Part shown: one piece after another, positions 7,330 through 14,737 of the stretch | Position numbering within the stretch: the stretch's first letter is position 1 | How the letters are laid out: each line of letters starts with the position of its first letter | Source of the DNA: an uncultured Oscillospiraceae bacterium | Lineage (GTDB): Bacteria > Bacillota > Clostridia > Oscillospirales > Ruminococcaceae | Direction of reading: 5' to 3' | NCBI GenBank assembly: GCA_910578965.1 | Contig: CAJTSP010000026.1 | Location: forward strand, 1-25,233 | Length of the DNA stretch: 25,233 nt | Notes under the pieces: model-generated | Seen by the model: the letters and a program-made list of their open reading frames with translations, nothing else | Told to the model about the DNA's origin: nothing | The model's database searches: none | Translations under genes and position numbers: made by a program

Positions 7330-8676
7330 ATGGAAAAAACCGAAACAGAGCTTTTTTCCCGCGTGGCGCTGCGGCGGCTGATTGTCCCGCTGCTCATCGA
7401 GCAGACCCTTGCCGTGACGGTAGGCATTGCCGATACCATGATGGTATCGTATGCGGGCGAGGCCGCAGTGTCCGGCGTGTCGCTGGTGGATATGCTGGTA
7501 AACCTGATCTTCCAGGTGTTTGCGGCGCTGGCCACTGGCGGCGCGGTGGTTACCAGCCAGTACCTGGGCGCGCGCCGGCGGGACAAGGCCTGCGATTCTG
7601 CCGGGCAGCTTTTGCTGCTCAGCGTGGCGGCCGGGCTGGGCGTTATGGCCCTCTCGCTCTTGCTTGCGCGGCCGTTGTTGCGGGGGCTGTTTGGCCGCAT
7701 CGAGCCGGACGTAATGGATGCCAGCCTCATCTACCTGCGCATCGGGGCGGTGAGCTTCCCCTTTTTGGCCATCTACAACGCGGGGGCGGCGCTGTTTCGC
7801 AGCATGGGCAACAGCAAGATCAGCATGAAGATCAGCCTGCTGGTAAACCTCGTAAACATCGCGGGCAACGCGGTTTGCATCTTTGGGCTGCGCATGGGGG
7901 TGGCCGGCGTGGCCCTGCCCAGCCTTGCCAGCCGGGCGCTGGGCGCGCTGCTGATCCTGCGGCCGCTAAGGGATGAAAACGCGCCGGTGTCGGTGCCGCC
8001 TGTAGCTGGGCTGCGGCTGGAGCGGCAGATGGTTGGGCGCATTTTGCATATTGGGGTACCCAGCGCCTTTGAGAACAGCCTGTTCCAACTGGGGCGGGTG
8101 CTGCTGGTATCGCTGATTGCGCAGTACGGCACGGTACAGATTGCGGCCAACGCGGTGGCCAACAACCTGGACGGTTTTGGTATTATCCCGGGGCAGGCCT
8201 ACGGCCTTGCGATGATCACGGTGATCGGCCAGTGCGTGGGCGCGCGCGATACGGCCCAGGCCCGCCGCTACACCCGGCTACTGATGGGCCAGGCCTACCT
8301 GATTTTGGGCAGCCTCAACGCGGGGCTGCTGCTGTGCCTGCCGCTGCTGCTGCGGCTGTACAGCCTCTCGGGCGGGACGCTGGCGCTGGCCAGCCTGCTG
8401 GTTTGGATCCATGCGGGGTTCGCCATCCTGCTTTGGCCCGCCTCCTTTGTGCTGCCCAACGTGCTGCGCGCGGCCAACGACGTGCGATTTACCATGACGG
8501 TGTCAGTGCTTTCGATGGCGGTTTGGCGGGTCGGCATGAGCTACTTTTTGAGCGCCCGCTTTGGCCTGGGGGCCGAGGGGGTGTGGGCCGCGATGGTGCT
8601 GGACTGGGTTTGCCGCACCATCTGCTTTACCGCCCGGTATTTTTCGGGCCGGTGGCAGACCAAGTATGTGGAGTAG
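7330..8676 (+). CDS. MATE family multidrug/cation efflux transporter
   Basis: MATE transporters export drugs or metabolites in exchange for Na+ or H+. The 448-residue protein is a polytopic membrane protein of standard MATE length with about 12 hydrophobic segments. Characteristic parts are IADTMMVSYAGEAAVSGVSL in the first helix pair, GGAVVTSQYLGARRRDKA, and the matching second half (IGVPSAFENSLFQLGRVLL, then VIGQCVGARDTAQARRY). The two halves show the expected internal symmetry. The start is the ATG at 7330, after a GGGAGA site and a good promoter; the longer frame begins upstream of that promoter. The substrate cannot be told from sequence. It is divergent from mntP and stands alone. Confidence 0.92.
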   Translation: MEKTETELFSRVALRRLIVPLLIEQTLAVTVGIADTMMVSYAGEAAVSGVSLVDMLVNLIFQVFAALATGGAVVTSQYLGARRRDKACDSAGQLLLLSVAAGLGVMALSLLLARPLLRGLFGRIEPDVMDASLIYLRIGAVSFPFLAIYNAGAALFRSMGNSKISMKISLLVNLVNIAGNAVCIFGLRMGVAGVALPSLASRALGALLILRPLRDENAPVSVPPVAGLRLERQMVGRILHIGVPSAFENSLFQLGRVLLVSLIAQYGTVQIAANAVANNLDGFGIIPGQAYGLAMITVIGQCVGARDTAQARRYTRLLMGQAYLILGSLNAGLLLCLPLLLRLYSLSGGTLALASLLVWIHAGFAILLWPASFVLPNVLRAANDVRFTMTVSVLSMAVWRVGMSYFLSARFGLGAEGVWAAMVLDWVCRTICFTARYFSGRWQTKYVE

Positions 8677-8804
8677 CGCGGCGCGGCAGCAGGCGGCGAG
8701 GCGCGGGAGGGCCGCTTGTTTTCCGGCGGCGGTTTTGCGGTGCGGGTTGCCGGGGCGCGGTTTTCTGCGCGGCTTTTAACAAGGCTTGCGGCGCAAAAAA
8801 GCCC

Positions 8805-8833
8805 TTGCTTTTTGCTGCGGGGTATGCTATAAT
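8805..8833 (+). promoter_or_regulatory. tRNA-Val promoter
   Basis: TTGCTT (8805-8810), a 17-base spacer and TATAAT (8828-8833), 11 bases before the tRNA. Confidence 0.85.
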
Positions 8834-8844
8834 CAATGTGCTTT

Positions 8845-8921
8845 GGAGGATTAGCTCAGCTGGTTAGAGTGCCTGCATCACACGCAGGAAGTCTGGGGTT
8901 CGAGTCCCTAATTCTCCACCA
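8845..8921 (+). tRNA. tRNA-Val, anticodon CAC
   Basis: This is a 77-base cloverleaf with encoded CCA. The acceptor is GGAGGAT with ATTCTCC, the D stem GCTC/GAGT, and the anticodon stem CCTGC/GCAGG around loop ATCACAC, which places CAC at positions 34-36. The T arm is TGGGG-TTCGAGT-CCCTA and the discriminator base is A. CAC reads GUG valine codons, which are frequent in this GC-rich DNA. The gene is a single-gene unit with its own promoter and terminator. Confidence 0.95.
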
Positions 8922-8928
8922 AACGGCC

Positions 8929-8966
8929 AAAATCCGAACCCGTTGGGTTCGGATTTTGTGCTTTTT
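8929..8966 (+). terminator. tRNA-Val terminator
   Basis: A perfect 13-base stem (8929-8941 with 8945-8957), GTT loop, a TTTT end and a further T run at 8962-8966. Confidence 0.88.
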
Positions 8967-9093
8967 CGCGCTGGTATAGGCCCGGGGCCAAAGGCCCCGC
9001 ATTCTTCCTTTTCCGGGAGCTCTGCGGGCCGCCTTGCCGGCAGTGCTTTGCCCATATTTGGCCCTTTGGCCTCGTTCAAACCACATCCCTTCA

Positions 9094-9137
9094 CCTGCCG
9101 GGAGAGGCCGCTTTCCCGGCAGGTTTTCTTTGTTTTT
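9094..9137 (+). terminator. Hairpin plus T tract with no gene directly before it
   Basis: A 10-base stem (9094-9103 with 9114-9123) is followed by TTTTCTTTGTTTTT on the plus strand. It may be a second stop for readthrough from tRNA-Val, or it may protect the convergent dehydrogenase gene. Confidence 0.55.
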
Positions 9138-9154
9138 CCCTCCGGCGCCCCCGG

Positions 9155-10216
9155 TCAGGAAAAATCGATGCCCACCTTGAGCATGCTGCCCGCGTTTGCG
9201 CTGAAATCGGCGAAGGCCTTGGGGGCGTCTGCAAACGGGTAAACGTTGGTAAGGACCTTTTCGAGGTTGGTTCCGCCAGCCCGCACAAGGTCGATCAGCT
9301 CCAAAAAGTCCCTGCGCTGTGCGTTGCGGCTGCCATAGATGTTTAGTTCTTTTTTTTGGATGTCTGTAAAATGAAAGTCCAGGCTTTTCTTTCCCACCCC
9401 GATCTGCACCACCGTGCCGCCAAAGGCGGCGCAGTCGATGCAGTCTTGAAAGGTGGAGGGCAGCCCGACCGCCTCGATGCAGATGTCAAACCCGTTGGCA
9501 GCCCTGCCGCCGCTGGTGCCGGAGGTACCGGTGATCCGCCGCACCGCTCGGGCCAGGCTTTCCGGCCCTTCGTTCCACAGGATACCGGCAAAGCCAAAAA
9601 TGTCCTGGCTGCGCTGCAGCTTGGCACGGGCAGAGGGGATATCACACAGGTAAACCTCGGCCCCGAGCGACTTGGCGGCGTTTGCGGCAAGGACGCCGAT
9701 CGTGCCTCCGCCCACTACCAGAACCCGGCTGCCCGGCCGTATGCCTGCCCGACGGACCCCGTGGTAGCTGATGCAAAAGGGCTCGATCAGCGCAAGCACA
9801 CGGGGCGGCAGGCCCTTGCCGTGGTAGACCCGGTCGACAGGCATTACAATATATTCGCAGAAGGCGCCGTCCCGTTGACATCCCATGGTTTGGTTGTCCA
9901 TACAGGCGTTTACCCTCCCATGCAGGCAGCTATAGCATTTTTGGCAGTTAAAATAGGGGTTGCAGGTAACAATGTCGCCCGGGGCAAGGCCCCGGGCGTT
10001 TTCGTCGATCTGTAGGATCTCGGCAGAAAACTCATGCCCCGGGATGCGCGGATAATCAAAATAGGCAAAAGAGCCCCGATAGGAGCCAAGGTCGCTGCCG
10101 CAGATGCCTCCAAATAAAACCTTGAGCAGCGCGGTCCCCTGGCCGCTGTGGTATTCCGGCATGGGGATTTCACGGATTTCGACCTCGCCGGGCCTCGTGA
10201 TATAGATTGCTTTCAT
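9155..10216 (-). CDS. Zinc-dependent alcohol/polyol dehydrogenase (MDR family)
   Basis: This enzyme class oxidises a sugar-derived hydroxyl with NAD(P)+. The 353-residue protein has catalytic zinc ligands Cys39 and His61-Glu62 (IPGHE), with Glu145 a likely further one. The structural zinc lobe is Cys91, Cys94, Cys97 and Cys105. The Rossmann motif VGGGTIG is near 168-174, and Asp192 at the end of the second strand favours NAD+ over NADP+. Overall it resembles the L-galactonate, sorbitol and threonine dehydrogenase branch; EPFCISYHGVRRA is close to the L-galactonate-5-dehydrogenase type. Exact substrate is not provable. It starts 12 bases after the GH28 gene, with AAGGAG five bases before the ATG, as last gene of the leftward operon, so it probably oxidises a product of pectin breakdown. 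Confidence 0.88.
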   Translation of the reverse strand: MKAIYITRPGEVEIREIPMPEYHSGQGTALLKVLFGGICGSDLGSYRGSFAYFDYPRIPGHEFSAEILQIDENARGLAPGDIVTCNPYFNCQKCYSCLHGRVNACMDNQTMGCQRDGAFCEYIVMPVDRVYHGKGLPPRVLALIEPFCISYHGVRRAGIRPGSRVLVVGGGTIGVLAANAAKSLGAEVYLCDIPSARAKLQRSQDIFGFAGILWNEGPESLARAVRRITGTSGTSGGRAANGFDICIEAVGLPSTFQDCIDCAAFGGTVVQIGVGKKSLDFHFTDIQKKELNIYGSRNAQRRDFLELIDLVRAGGTNLEKVLTNVYPFADAPKAFADFSANAGSMLKVGIDFS

Positions 10217-10228
10217 GGTTTCTCCTTC

Positions 10229-12280
10229 TTATAAATGGCGGAACCTTGCCACACGGGCCAGCGTTTCCACCGCCTCCCGCCGGCTCGCGGCGGCCCTGGG
10301 GCAAAAACGGCCCAGCGTGTCGCAGTCCATAAACCCATAATAAAGGCTGCGCGCAACGCCGGAGCCAAACGAGGGCAAAATTTCCCCGGCATCGGCGCAT
10401 ACCGGCATGGTGGTGGATGCGTTTTGATACGCCAGCCCGCAGCTTTGCATCGAGATCATCGCGAGCTCCTGGCGTGTTGCCGCGGCTGTGGGCTCCTGCC
10501 CTGCGCGCGGAGGGAATACCCCCTGCGCAGCCAGCAGCCGGGCAGGACCGCCCTGTGGTGCAGGCCCGGCCGGGAGGCAAAGGGGGGCCCACAGGCTGGC
10601 CAGCTCGGCAAAAGAAACCGGCTGCTCCAGCTCGCATACCGCAAAGGGCAGGCCGATGCCCAGCGCCGCCAGCCAGCCGAGGGAGGCGTTTTGTGTCCCC
10701 GGAGGCTGGATACGGTAAGCGCGGCTCCGTGTGGTCCTGTCTGATGCATCCCTTGCCGTAAGGCAAAGCAGCCCGCCGGCACTGCCCGGCGGGAGAAGCG
10801 CCGTATCGCCAAAGAAAAGGCGGTGCGTGCCGCCCGCACCCTCCTGCCAAAGCTCCCACTCAAACTGCAGCGCCCCTTGCCCGCCGCTGTACACGGCGCC
10901 GGCCTGTACCGTTTGGCCCTCCACCGGCAGCCCCCGTAAAAACACCGCCGTCACGGCAGGGTACTTTACCCCGTTGATTTGCACATGGGCAAAAGAGGGC
11001 TCCTGCACACCGCGCAGGTACAGCGGGACATCTGCCTGGCAGATCTCGATATTTTCCAATTCGAGGCCACGGACAAGGCTGTCGGGAAGGGCCTCAAAAA
11101 AGATCCCAAACCTCCCGCCCCGGGCCTGCAGCCCGTCCAGACGGATATTGTAAAACGAGGGCCGGTACGGCCCGTTTGCCCCGTCCTCGTACAGCATGGT
11201 GGCGTGGACGGCGGCTTCCCCAACCGAATCGGCCCGGGTGTCGCACAAGACAATATCGTGGATGCTGCCCCCGCGCCGGGCGTTGCTTTTGAACCTTAGG
11301 ACATAGGAAAGCTTCGGGCTTTTGAACCGGTTGCCAACGGCGTAAACATCCCAGACGTCGTTGCTCATCTCGCTGCCGATGGCAATGCCTCCATGCCCGT
11401 CCAAAAACAGGTTGTCGCGTATCACGATGCCGTGGCAGGCAAGAGCAGGGTCGCCGGTGCGCACCCGGCCGGACTTGAGGCTGATACAATCGTCCCCCGT
11501 TTGGAAAAGGCATTGCTCGATCAGCACGTTTTCGCAGCTTTCGGGGTCGCACCCGTCGTTGTTGGGCCCGTGGGAATCAAAGGTCACCCCCCGTACAACG
11601 ACATTGCGGCAGCACACCGGGTTCAACTGCCACATGGGGGAGCGCACCAGGGTGACTCCCTCGATCAGGACGTTTTGACAGCGGAGTAGCTGGATAAAAT
11701 TGGGGCGCAGGTATTCGCCCGGGCCAAAAACCCGCCGCTTTAGCGGGACACCCGCCTCGTCCATGGCCCGCAGCCGGCTGCGCGCAGGGCTCTGCAGGTC
11801 GGGCAGGTCGTGCGACCATGCGTTTTCCACCTGATGATGCCAGCTCCACCAGGCCCCCGCCCCCGCCTGCCCGTCCAGGGTGCCCGGGCCGGTCAGCCCG
11901 ATATTCTTTGCCCCCTCGGCATAGATCAAGGGACTGTAATTGATGCAGGCGGAACCCTCCCATCGGGTTTCCGTAAGCGGGTAGTTGGTTTCGTTGATCT
12001 CGGTTGTAAAAACGAGCCGGGAGCCCTTGCTTTGCAGGTGTAGGTCCACCCCGCTCTTCAGCCGCAGCGCGCCGGTAACAAAGCGTCCCTCCGGCACAAC
12101 CACGTGCCCGCCGCCTTCCTCGCTCATTCGGTCGATAGCGGCCTGGATAGCGGCCGTCTGGCACGCGGCGCTGCCCGCGCGGGCCCCGTATTCGGTAATC
12201 TGCACCGCCCGGCCGGCAAAGGCAGCCTGCGCTGCCTGGCGGGCGATCTGTCCGGCCCTTTGCCGGTCCTCCGGTTTCAT
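10229..12280 (-). CDS. GH28 polygalacturonase-type glycoside hydrolase with Ig-like and SLH-like C-terminus
   Basis: GH28 enzymes hydrolyse alpha-linked galacturonic acid in homogalacturonan or rhamnogalacturonan. The 683-residue protein starts with the pectate-lyase-like motif ITEYGARAG, followed by a beta-helix of about 400 residues. The GH28 signatures are present: NNDGCD (240-245), GDDC (262-265), GHGG (295-298) and RFK (329-331); Asp242, Asp263 and Asp264 fit the catalytic trio. Residues about 441-524 look like an Ig-like module. Residues about 555-680 contain two SLH-like repeats, each ending in an R-x-E-A-type motif (TRQELA, SRREAV). There is no signal peptide, which is odd for SLH. 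The start overlaps the upstream stop by ATGA, with GGAGGAGGGG upstream, so translation is coupled to the serine hydrolase. Confidence 0.9.
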   Translation of the reverse strand: MKPEDRQRAGQIARQAAQAAFAGRAVQITEYGARAGSAACQTAAIQAAIDRMSEEGGGHVVVPEGRFVTGALRLKSGVDLHLQSKGSRLVFTTEINETNYPLTETRWEGSACINYSPLIYAEGAKNIGLTGPGTLDGQAGAGAWWSWHHQVENAWSHDLPDLQSPARSRLRAMDEAGVPLKRRVFGPGEYLRPNFIQLLRCQNVLIEGVTLVRSPMWQLNPVCCRNVVVRGVTFDSHGPNNDGCDPESCENVLIEQCLFQTGDDCISLKSGRVRTGDPALACHGIVIRDNLFLDGHGGIAIGSEMSNDVWDVYAVGNRFKSPKLSYVLRFKSNARRGGSIHDIVLCDTRADSVGEAAVHATMLYEDGANGPYRPSFYNIRLDGLQARGGRFGIFFEALPDSLVRGLELENIEICQADVPLYLRGVQEPSFAHVQINGVKYPAVTAVFLRGLPVEGQTVQAGAVYSGGQGALQFEWELWQEGAGGTHRLFFGDTALLPPGSAGGLLCLTARDASDRTTRSRAYRIQPPGTQNASLGWLAALGIGLPFAVCELEQPVSFAELASLWAPLCLPAGPAPQGGPARLLAAQGVFPPRAGQEPTAAATRQELAMISMQSCGLAYQNASTTMPVCADAGEILPSFGSGVARSLYYGFMDCDTLGRFCPRAAASRREAVETLARVARFRHL

Positions 12281-13716
12281 ACGATCCCCTCCTCCAGAAG
12301 CTGCCTGCCGCCGGCAAACCCCTGAAACTCGGCAAAATGGGTCTCCTCAAATTTTTGCATGCAGAGGTTCAGCCGGCTGCCCTTGCAGCACAGGCGGATG
12401 CGGATGTTCCCGGTAACCTCGCCAAATAGCTGGCAGAGGATCAAAAAGGAGTCCCCGCCCTGCCATCCGCCGGACGCCACGCAGGGGCAGGCGGTGCCGG
12501 GAAATACGGTGCGCAGGTTTTTGCCGTAGCCGAAATCCAGCGCCAGCTCCCGGCCCGGTAGCTGCAAAAGCAGCCGGCCCCCGGCCTCTGACACCTCCAA
12601 CCCCACCTGCAAAAAGGGCAGGCTGCCCGTATCCAGCGCCCACCGCCGGCAAAAGCGGCCGGCCGGCGCCTGACTGGGCCGCACTGCCTCCAGCGCCAGG
12701 GCCGGGCGCAGGACCGGCTGCCCGGCGCCCGCAGCAGGCTGGGCCCGCAGCGCGGGGTAAAGATGGCGCTCAAACGCATCGTAAAGCATCTGCGGGTACC
12801 CGGTAGCGCCCTGCAGGTCGGCCGTTGCAATAAAAACCGCCTGCTCGCGGGGCAGGCACAGGGCAACCTGCCCGCCCATCCCAAAGGCCGAAAACCCGCC
12901 CAGCCGGGTAGTCCAAAAAAGGTAGCCGTACCCGTTGAGGAATACGGGGATGTTTTCAAACCGCAGGTGCCGGAGATCCACAAGGCGGGAGGTGGCCTGG
13001 CGGATGTAAGCGGCCGGCAGGATGCGCCGCCCGTTTGCGGCGCCCTGCCCGAGCAGTAGCTGAAACACTCCTGCCACGCAGCGCGGGGTGGTCACCAAGC
13101 CGGACCCTCCCTGGCATATGCCGCAGGGGTCCCGCAAAAATGCAAAGGGCTCGTTTTCCAGAGAGAGCGGCCGCAGCACCCGCTCCCGGAAAAACCGCTC
13201 CAGCGGAAGCCCGGAAAGCTTTTCTACAAGCGCCCCCAGCGTGTGGACACAGGCGGTGTCGTAAAAAAACAACGAGCCTGCTTCATGGTCCGGCGGCAGC
13301 GAAAAAAAATCGCGGACCCAGTCCTTGCCGCCCAGTACCTTATAGGCGTTGGCGCTGTGGGGGGTCTGCATCATCAGCATCTGGCGGATGGTGAGGGCCT
13401 GCATTTCGGGATAGGCCGTGCCGCCCGGCTGCTTGTCGGGAAAAAAGGCGACAATGCGGTCGTCCAGGTCCAGCAGGCCCATTTCTGCGCAGCAGCCGAT
13501 GCAGACCGAAACGATGCTTTTGGAGATCGAAAACATCCGCTGGGGGGTATGCGCGGCAAAGGGCGGCGCGTAGGCCTCGGCCAGGGTTGTGCCATGCTGT
13601 ATCAAAAGCAGGCTGTGCAAAAAGATTTCCGAGCCGTTCAGCTCCCTTAAAAAATCGCAGACCGCCGCCTCCAGCAAAGGGGCAGCCCCGCGCCTGGCGT
13701 CGTTTGTATGCATCAT
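12277..13716 (-). CDS. Class C beta-lactamase-like serine hydrolase
   Basis: This 479-residue protein belongs to the beta-lactamase/penicillin-binding-like esterase superfamily. It shows the nucleophile motif Ser63-Ile-Ser-Lys66, a second-motif tyrosine in Tyr152-Asp-Thr, and a GMGG segment (279-282) where the third KTG/HxG motif belongs. Residues after about 310 form an extra beta-rich domain unlike known beta-lactamases. It has no signal peptide, so it is probably cytoplasmic and not an antibiotic resistance enzyme. Its place between a GntR regulator and GH28 suggests removal of acetyl or methyl esters from imported pectin fragments, but that is inference. Two adjacent ATGs (13716, 13713) are possible; the ribosome binding site (GGGTGG) is weak. 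It lies 18 bases after the regulator's stop. Confidence 0.8.
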   Translation of the reverse strand: MMHTNDARRGAAPLLEAAVCDFLRELNGSEIFLHSLLLIQHGTTLAEAYAPPFAAHTPQRMFSISKSIVSVCIGCCAEMGLLDLDDRIVAFFPDKQPGGTAYPEMQALTIRQMLMMQTPHSANAYKVLGGKDWVRDFFSLPPDHEAGSLFFYDTACVHTLGALVEKLSGLPLERFFRERVLRPLSLENEPFAFLRDPCGICQGGSGLVTTPRCVAGVFQLLLGQGAANGRRILPAAYIRQATSRLVDLRHLRFENIPVFLNGYGYLFWTTRLGGFSAFGMGGQVALCLPREQAVFIATADLQGATGYPQMLYDAFERHLYPALRAQPAAGAGQPVLRPALALEAVRPSQAPAGRFCRRWALDTGSLPFLQVGLEVSEAGGRLLLQLPGRELALDFGYGKNLRTVFPGTACPCVASGGWQGGDSFLILCQLFGEVTGNIRIRLCCKGSRLNLCMQKFEETHFAEFQGFAGGRQLLEEGIV

Positions 13717-13734
13717 TTTTCGCCACCCAACGCA

Positions 13735-14421
13735 TTACTCGTTTTTCATATCCTGCAAAAGGGCCTGGTTTTCCAAGAGCAGCCGGAATGCGCTGTCCCT
13801 CGAGCGGACCAGGTGCTTTTCCATGTCGGCCGCGGCCTGCTCCCAGTCGTGCTTGAGGCAGTTGGAGATGATTGCGCAGTGCTCGGTGTACGAAAGGCTT
13901 TGGAAGCAATCCTGCTGCTGGCCAAAACAGGTGCTGAGGCGCTTGTACTGATACTGGATGCTTTGATACGCCTTGATGAGAAAAGCATTCTGGGTGGCGT
14001 TTACGATCATCAGGTGAAAATCATCATCCAGATCGTAAATGGCACGGGTGTCCCTGCTGCTTTGGTTTTCCAGCCGCGTAAATTCATCCAGGTATCGCAG
14101 CAGCTCGCTCTCGTCCAGCCGGGAGCCGTACCGCCGAAGGGCAAAGGTCTCCGCGAGCAGGCGGATGTCATGGATCGAGTTAAAGGTGTTAAGGCTCAGC
14201 TCGGTTACATGGGACCCCTTTTTGGGGTGGATTTCGATCAAGCCGTCCTGCTCCAGCCGGCTCAGCGCGTCCCGCACCGGCGTGCGGGATACCCCCAGCT
14301 CCTTGCAGACGCTGTCCTCGTTCAGCCAGGTCCCCGGGGCATACTCACAGGTGAGGATTCGCTGTTTGATGATTTCATAGGTTTTTTCCTTTATGGATAC
14401 ATGACCGGCTTCATTGCGCAT
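13735..14421 (-). CDS. GntR family regulator, FadR/FCD type
   Basis: This 228-residue repressor has an N-terminal winged helix-turn-helix (about 8-75; LNEDSVCKELGVSRTPVRDAL is the recognition part) and a C-terminal FCD domain. Asp132, His136, His181 and His203 match the metal-binding set of FCD proteins, which often sense uronic acids or other organic acids. The ATG at 14421 has AGAGGGG eight bases upstream; the longer frame crosses its promoter. It is first in the leftward operon and divergent from the ABC transporter operon, so it probably controls both. Three TGTATCCA-type sites nearby are candidate operators, one of them inside its own coding region. Confidence 0.92.
   Translation of the reverse strand: MRNEAGHVSIKEKTYEIIKQRILTCEYAPGTWLNEDSVCKELGVSRTPVRDALSRLEQDGLIEIHPKKGSHVTELSLNTFNSIHDIRLLAETFALRRYGSRLDESELLRYLDEFTRLENQSSRDTRAIYDLDDDFHLMIVNATQNAFLIKAYQSIQYQYKRLSTCFGQQQDCFQSLSYTEHCAIISNCLKHDWEQAAADMEKHLVRSRDSAFRLLLENQALLQDMKNE
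14393..14402. promoter_or_regulatory. Candidate GntR operator, copy C (inside the gntR gene)
   Basis: ATGGATACAT on the plus strand, i.e. ATGTATCCAT on the minus strand. It matches the other copies in TGTATCCA and lies in the first codons of the regulator gene. Confidence 0.35.
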
Positions 14422-14466
14422 GTTTTGGGCCCCTCTCTTGGTTCTGCGTCCTGTTTTCGTGGAAAA

Positions 14467-14495
14467 ATTATACCATAAATCCCCCAGGAGGTAAA
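14467..14495 (-). promoter_or_regulatory. Promoter of the leftward gntR-GH28 operon
   Basis: On the minus strand TTTACC (14490-14495), a 17-base spacer and a perfect TATAAT (14467-14472). Confidence 0.75.
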
Positions 14496-14496
14496 G

Positions 14497-14526
14497 ATGC
14501 ATTTTCATGTTGTATCCAATATGCAT
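14497..14526. promoter_or_regulatory. Candidate GntR operator, copy A, flanked by ATGCAT repeats
   Basis: TTGTATCCAA at 14510-14519 is close to the TTGTATACAA palindrome typical of FadR-type sites. ATGCAT occurs on both sides (14497-14502 and 14521-14526). It lies just upstream of the leftward -35. Confidence 0.45.
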
Positions 14527-14611
14527 AGAGAAAAATGCCAGCAAAAAATAGTGTTTTTGCACAAAATAAGAGGTGTTTTACTATAAAATAAATGGAATAA
14601 GCAAAAAACTA

Positions 14612-14641
14612 TTGACACAGACAAGGAACGGGGGATATAAT
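14612..14641 (+). promoter_or_regulatory. Promoter of the rightward ABC transporter operon
   Basis: TTGACA (14612-14617), an 18-base spacer and TATAAT (14636-14641), both perfect hexamers. An AT-rich tract of about 90 bases lies upstream. Confidence 0.85.
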
Positions 14642-14651
14642 CACAGCAAAC

Positions 14652-14661
14652 ATGTATCCAA
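14652..14661. promoter_or_regulatory. Candidate GntR operator, copy B (at the transcription start)
   Basis: ATGTATCCAA lies about 10 bases downstream of the rightward -10, where a bound repressor would block initiation. Confidence 0.45.
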
Positions 14662-14692
14662 CAGGAACGGATAGTGCCCTATAAGCTTCCCC

Positions 14693-14710
14693 GATGCCGT
14701 GGGCGGCATC
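14693..14710 (+). other. Leader hairpin before the substrate-binding protein gene
   Basis: GATGCC, loop GTGGGC, GGCATC, followed by an A-rich stretch leading to the AAGAAGG ribosome binding site. It may stabilise the message. Confidence 0.4.
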
Positions 14711-14737
14711 AATAAATAAAAAAGAAGGTATACGCAC

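Noticed and set aside
8856..9094. Leftward open frames ending in RIRDSNPRLPACDAGTLT and a partner frame
   Set aside because: They are antisense translations of tRNA-Val(CAC), a well-known false protein pattern; no ribosome binding site.
12277..13716. Antibiotic-resistance beta-lactamase
   Set aside because: No signal peptide, altered second and third motifs, and sugar-catabolism context argue against it.
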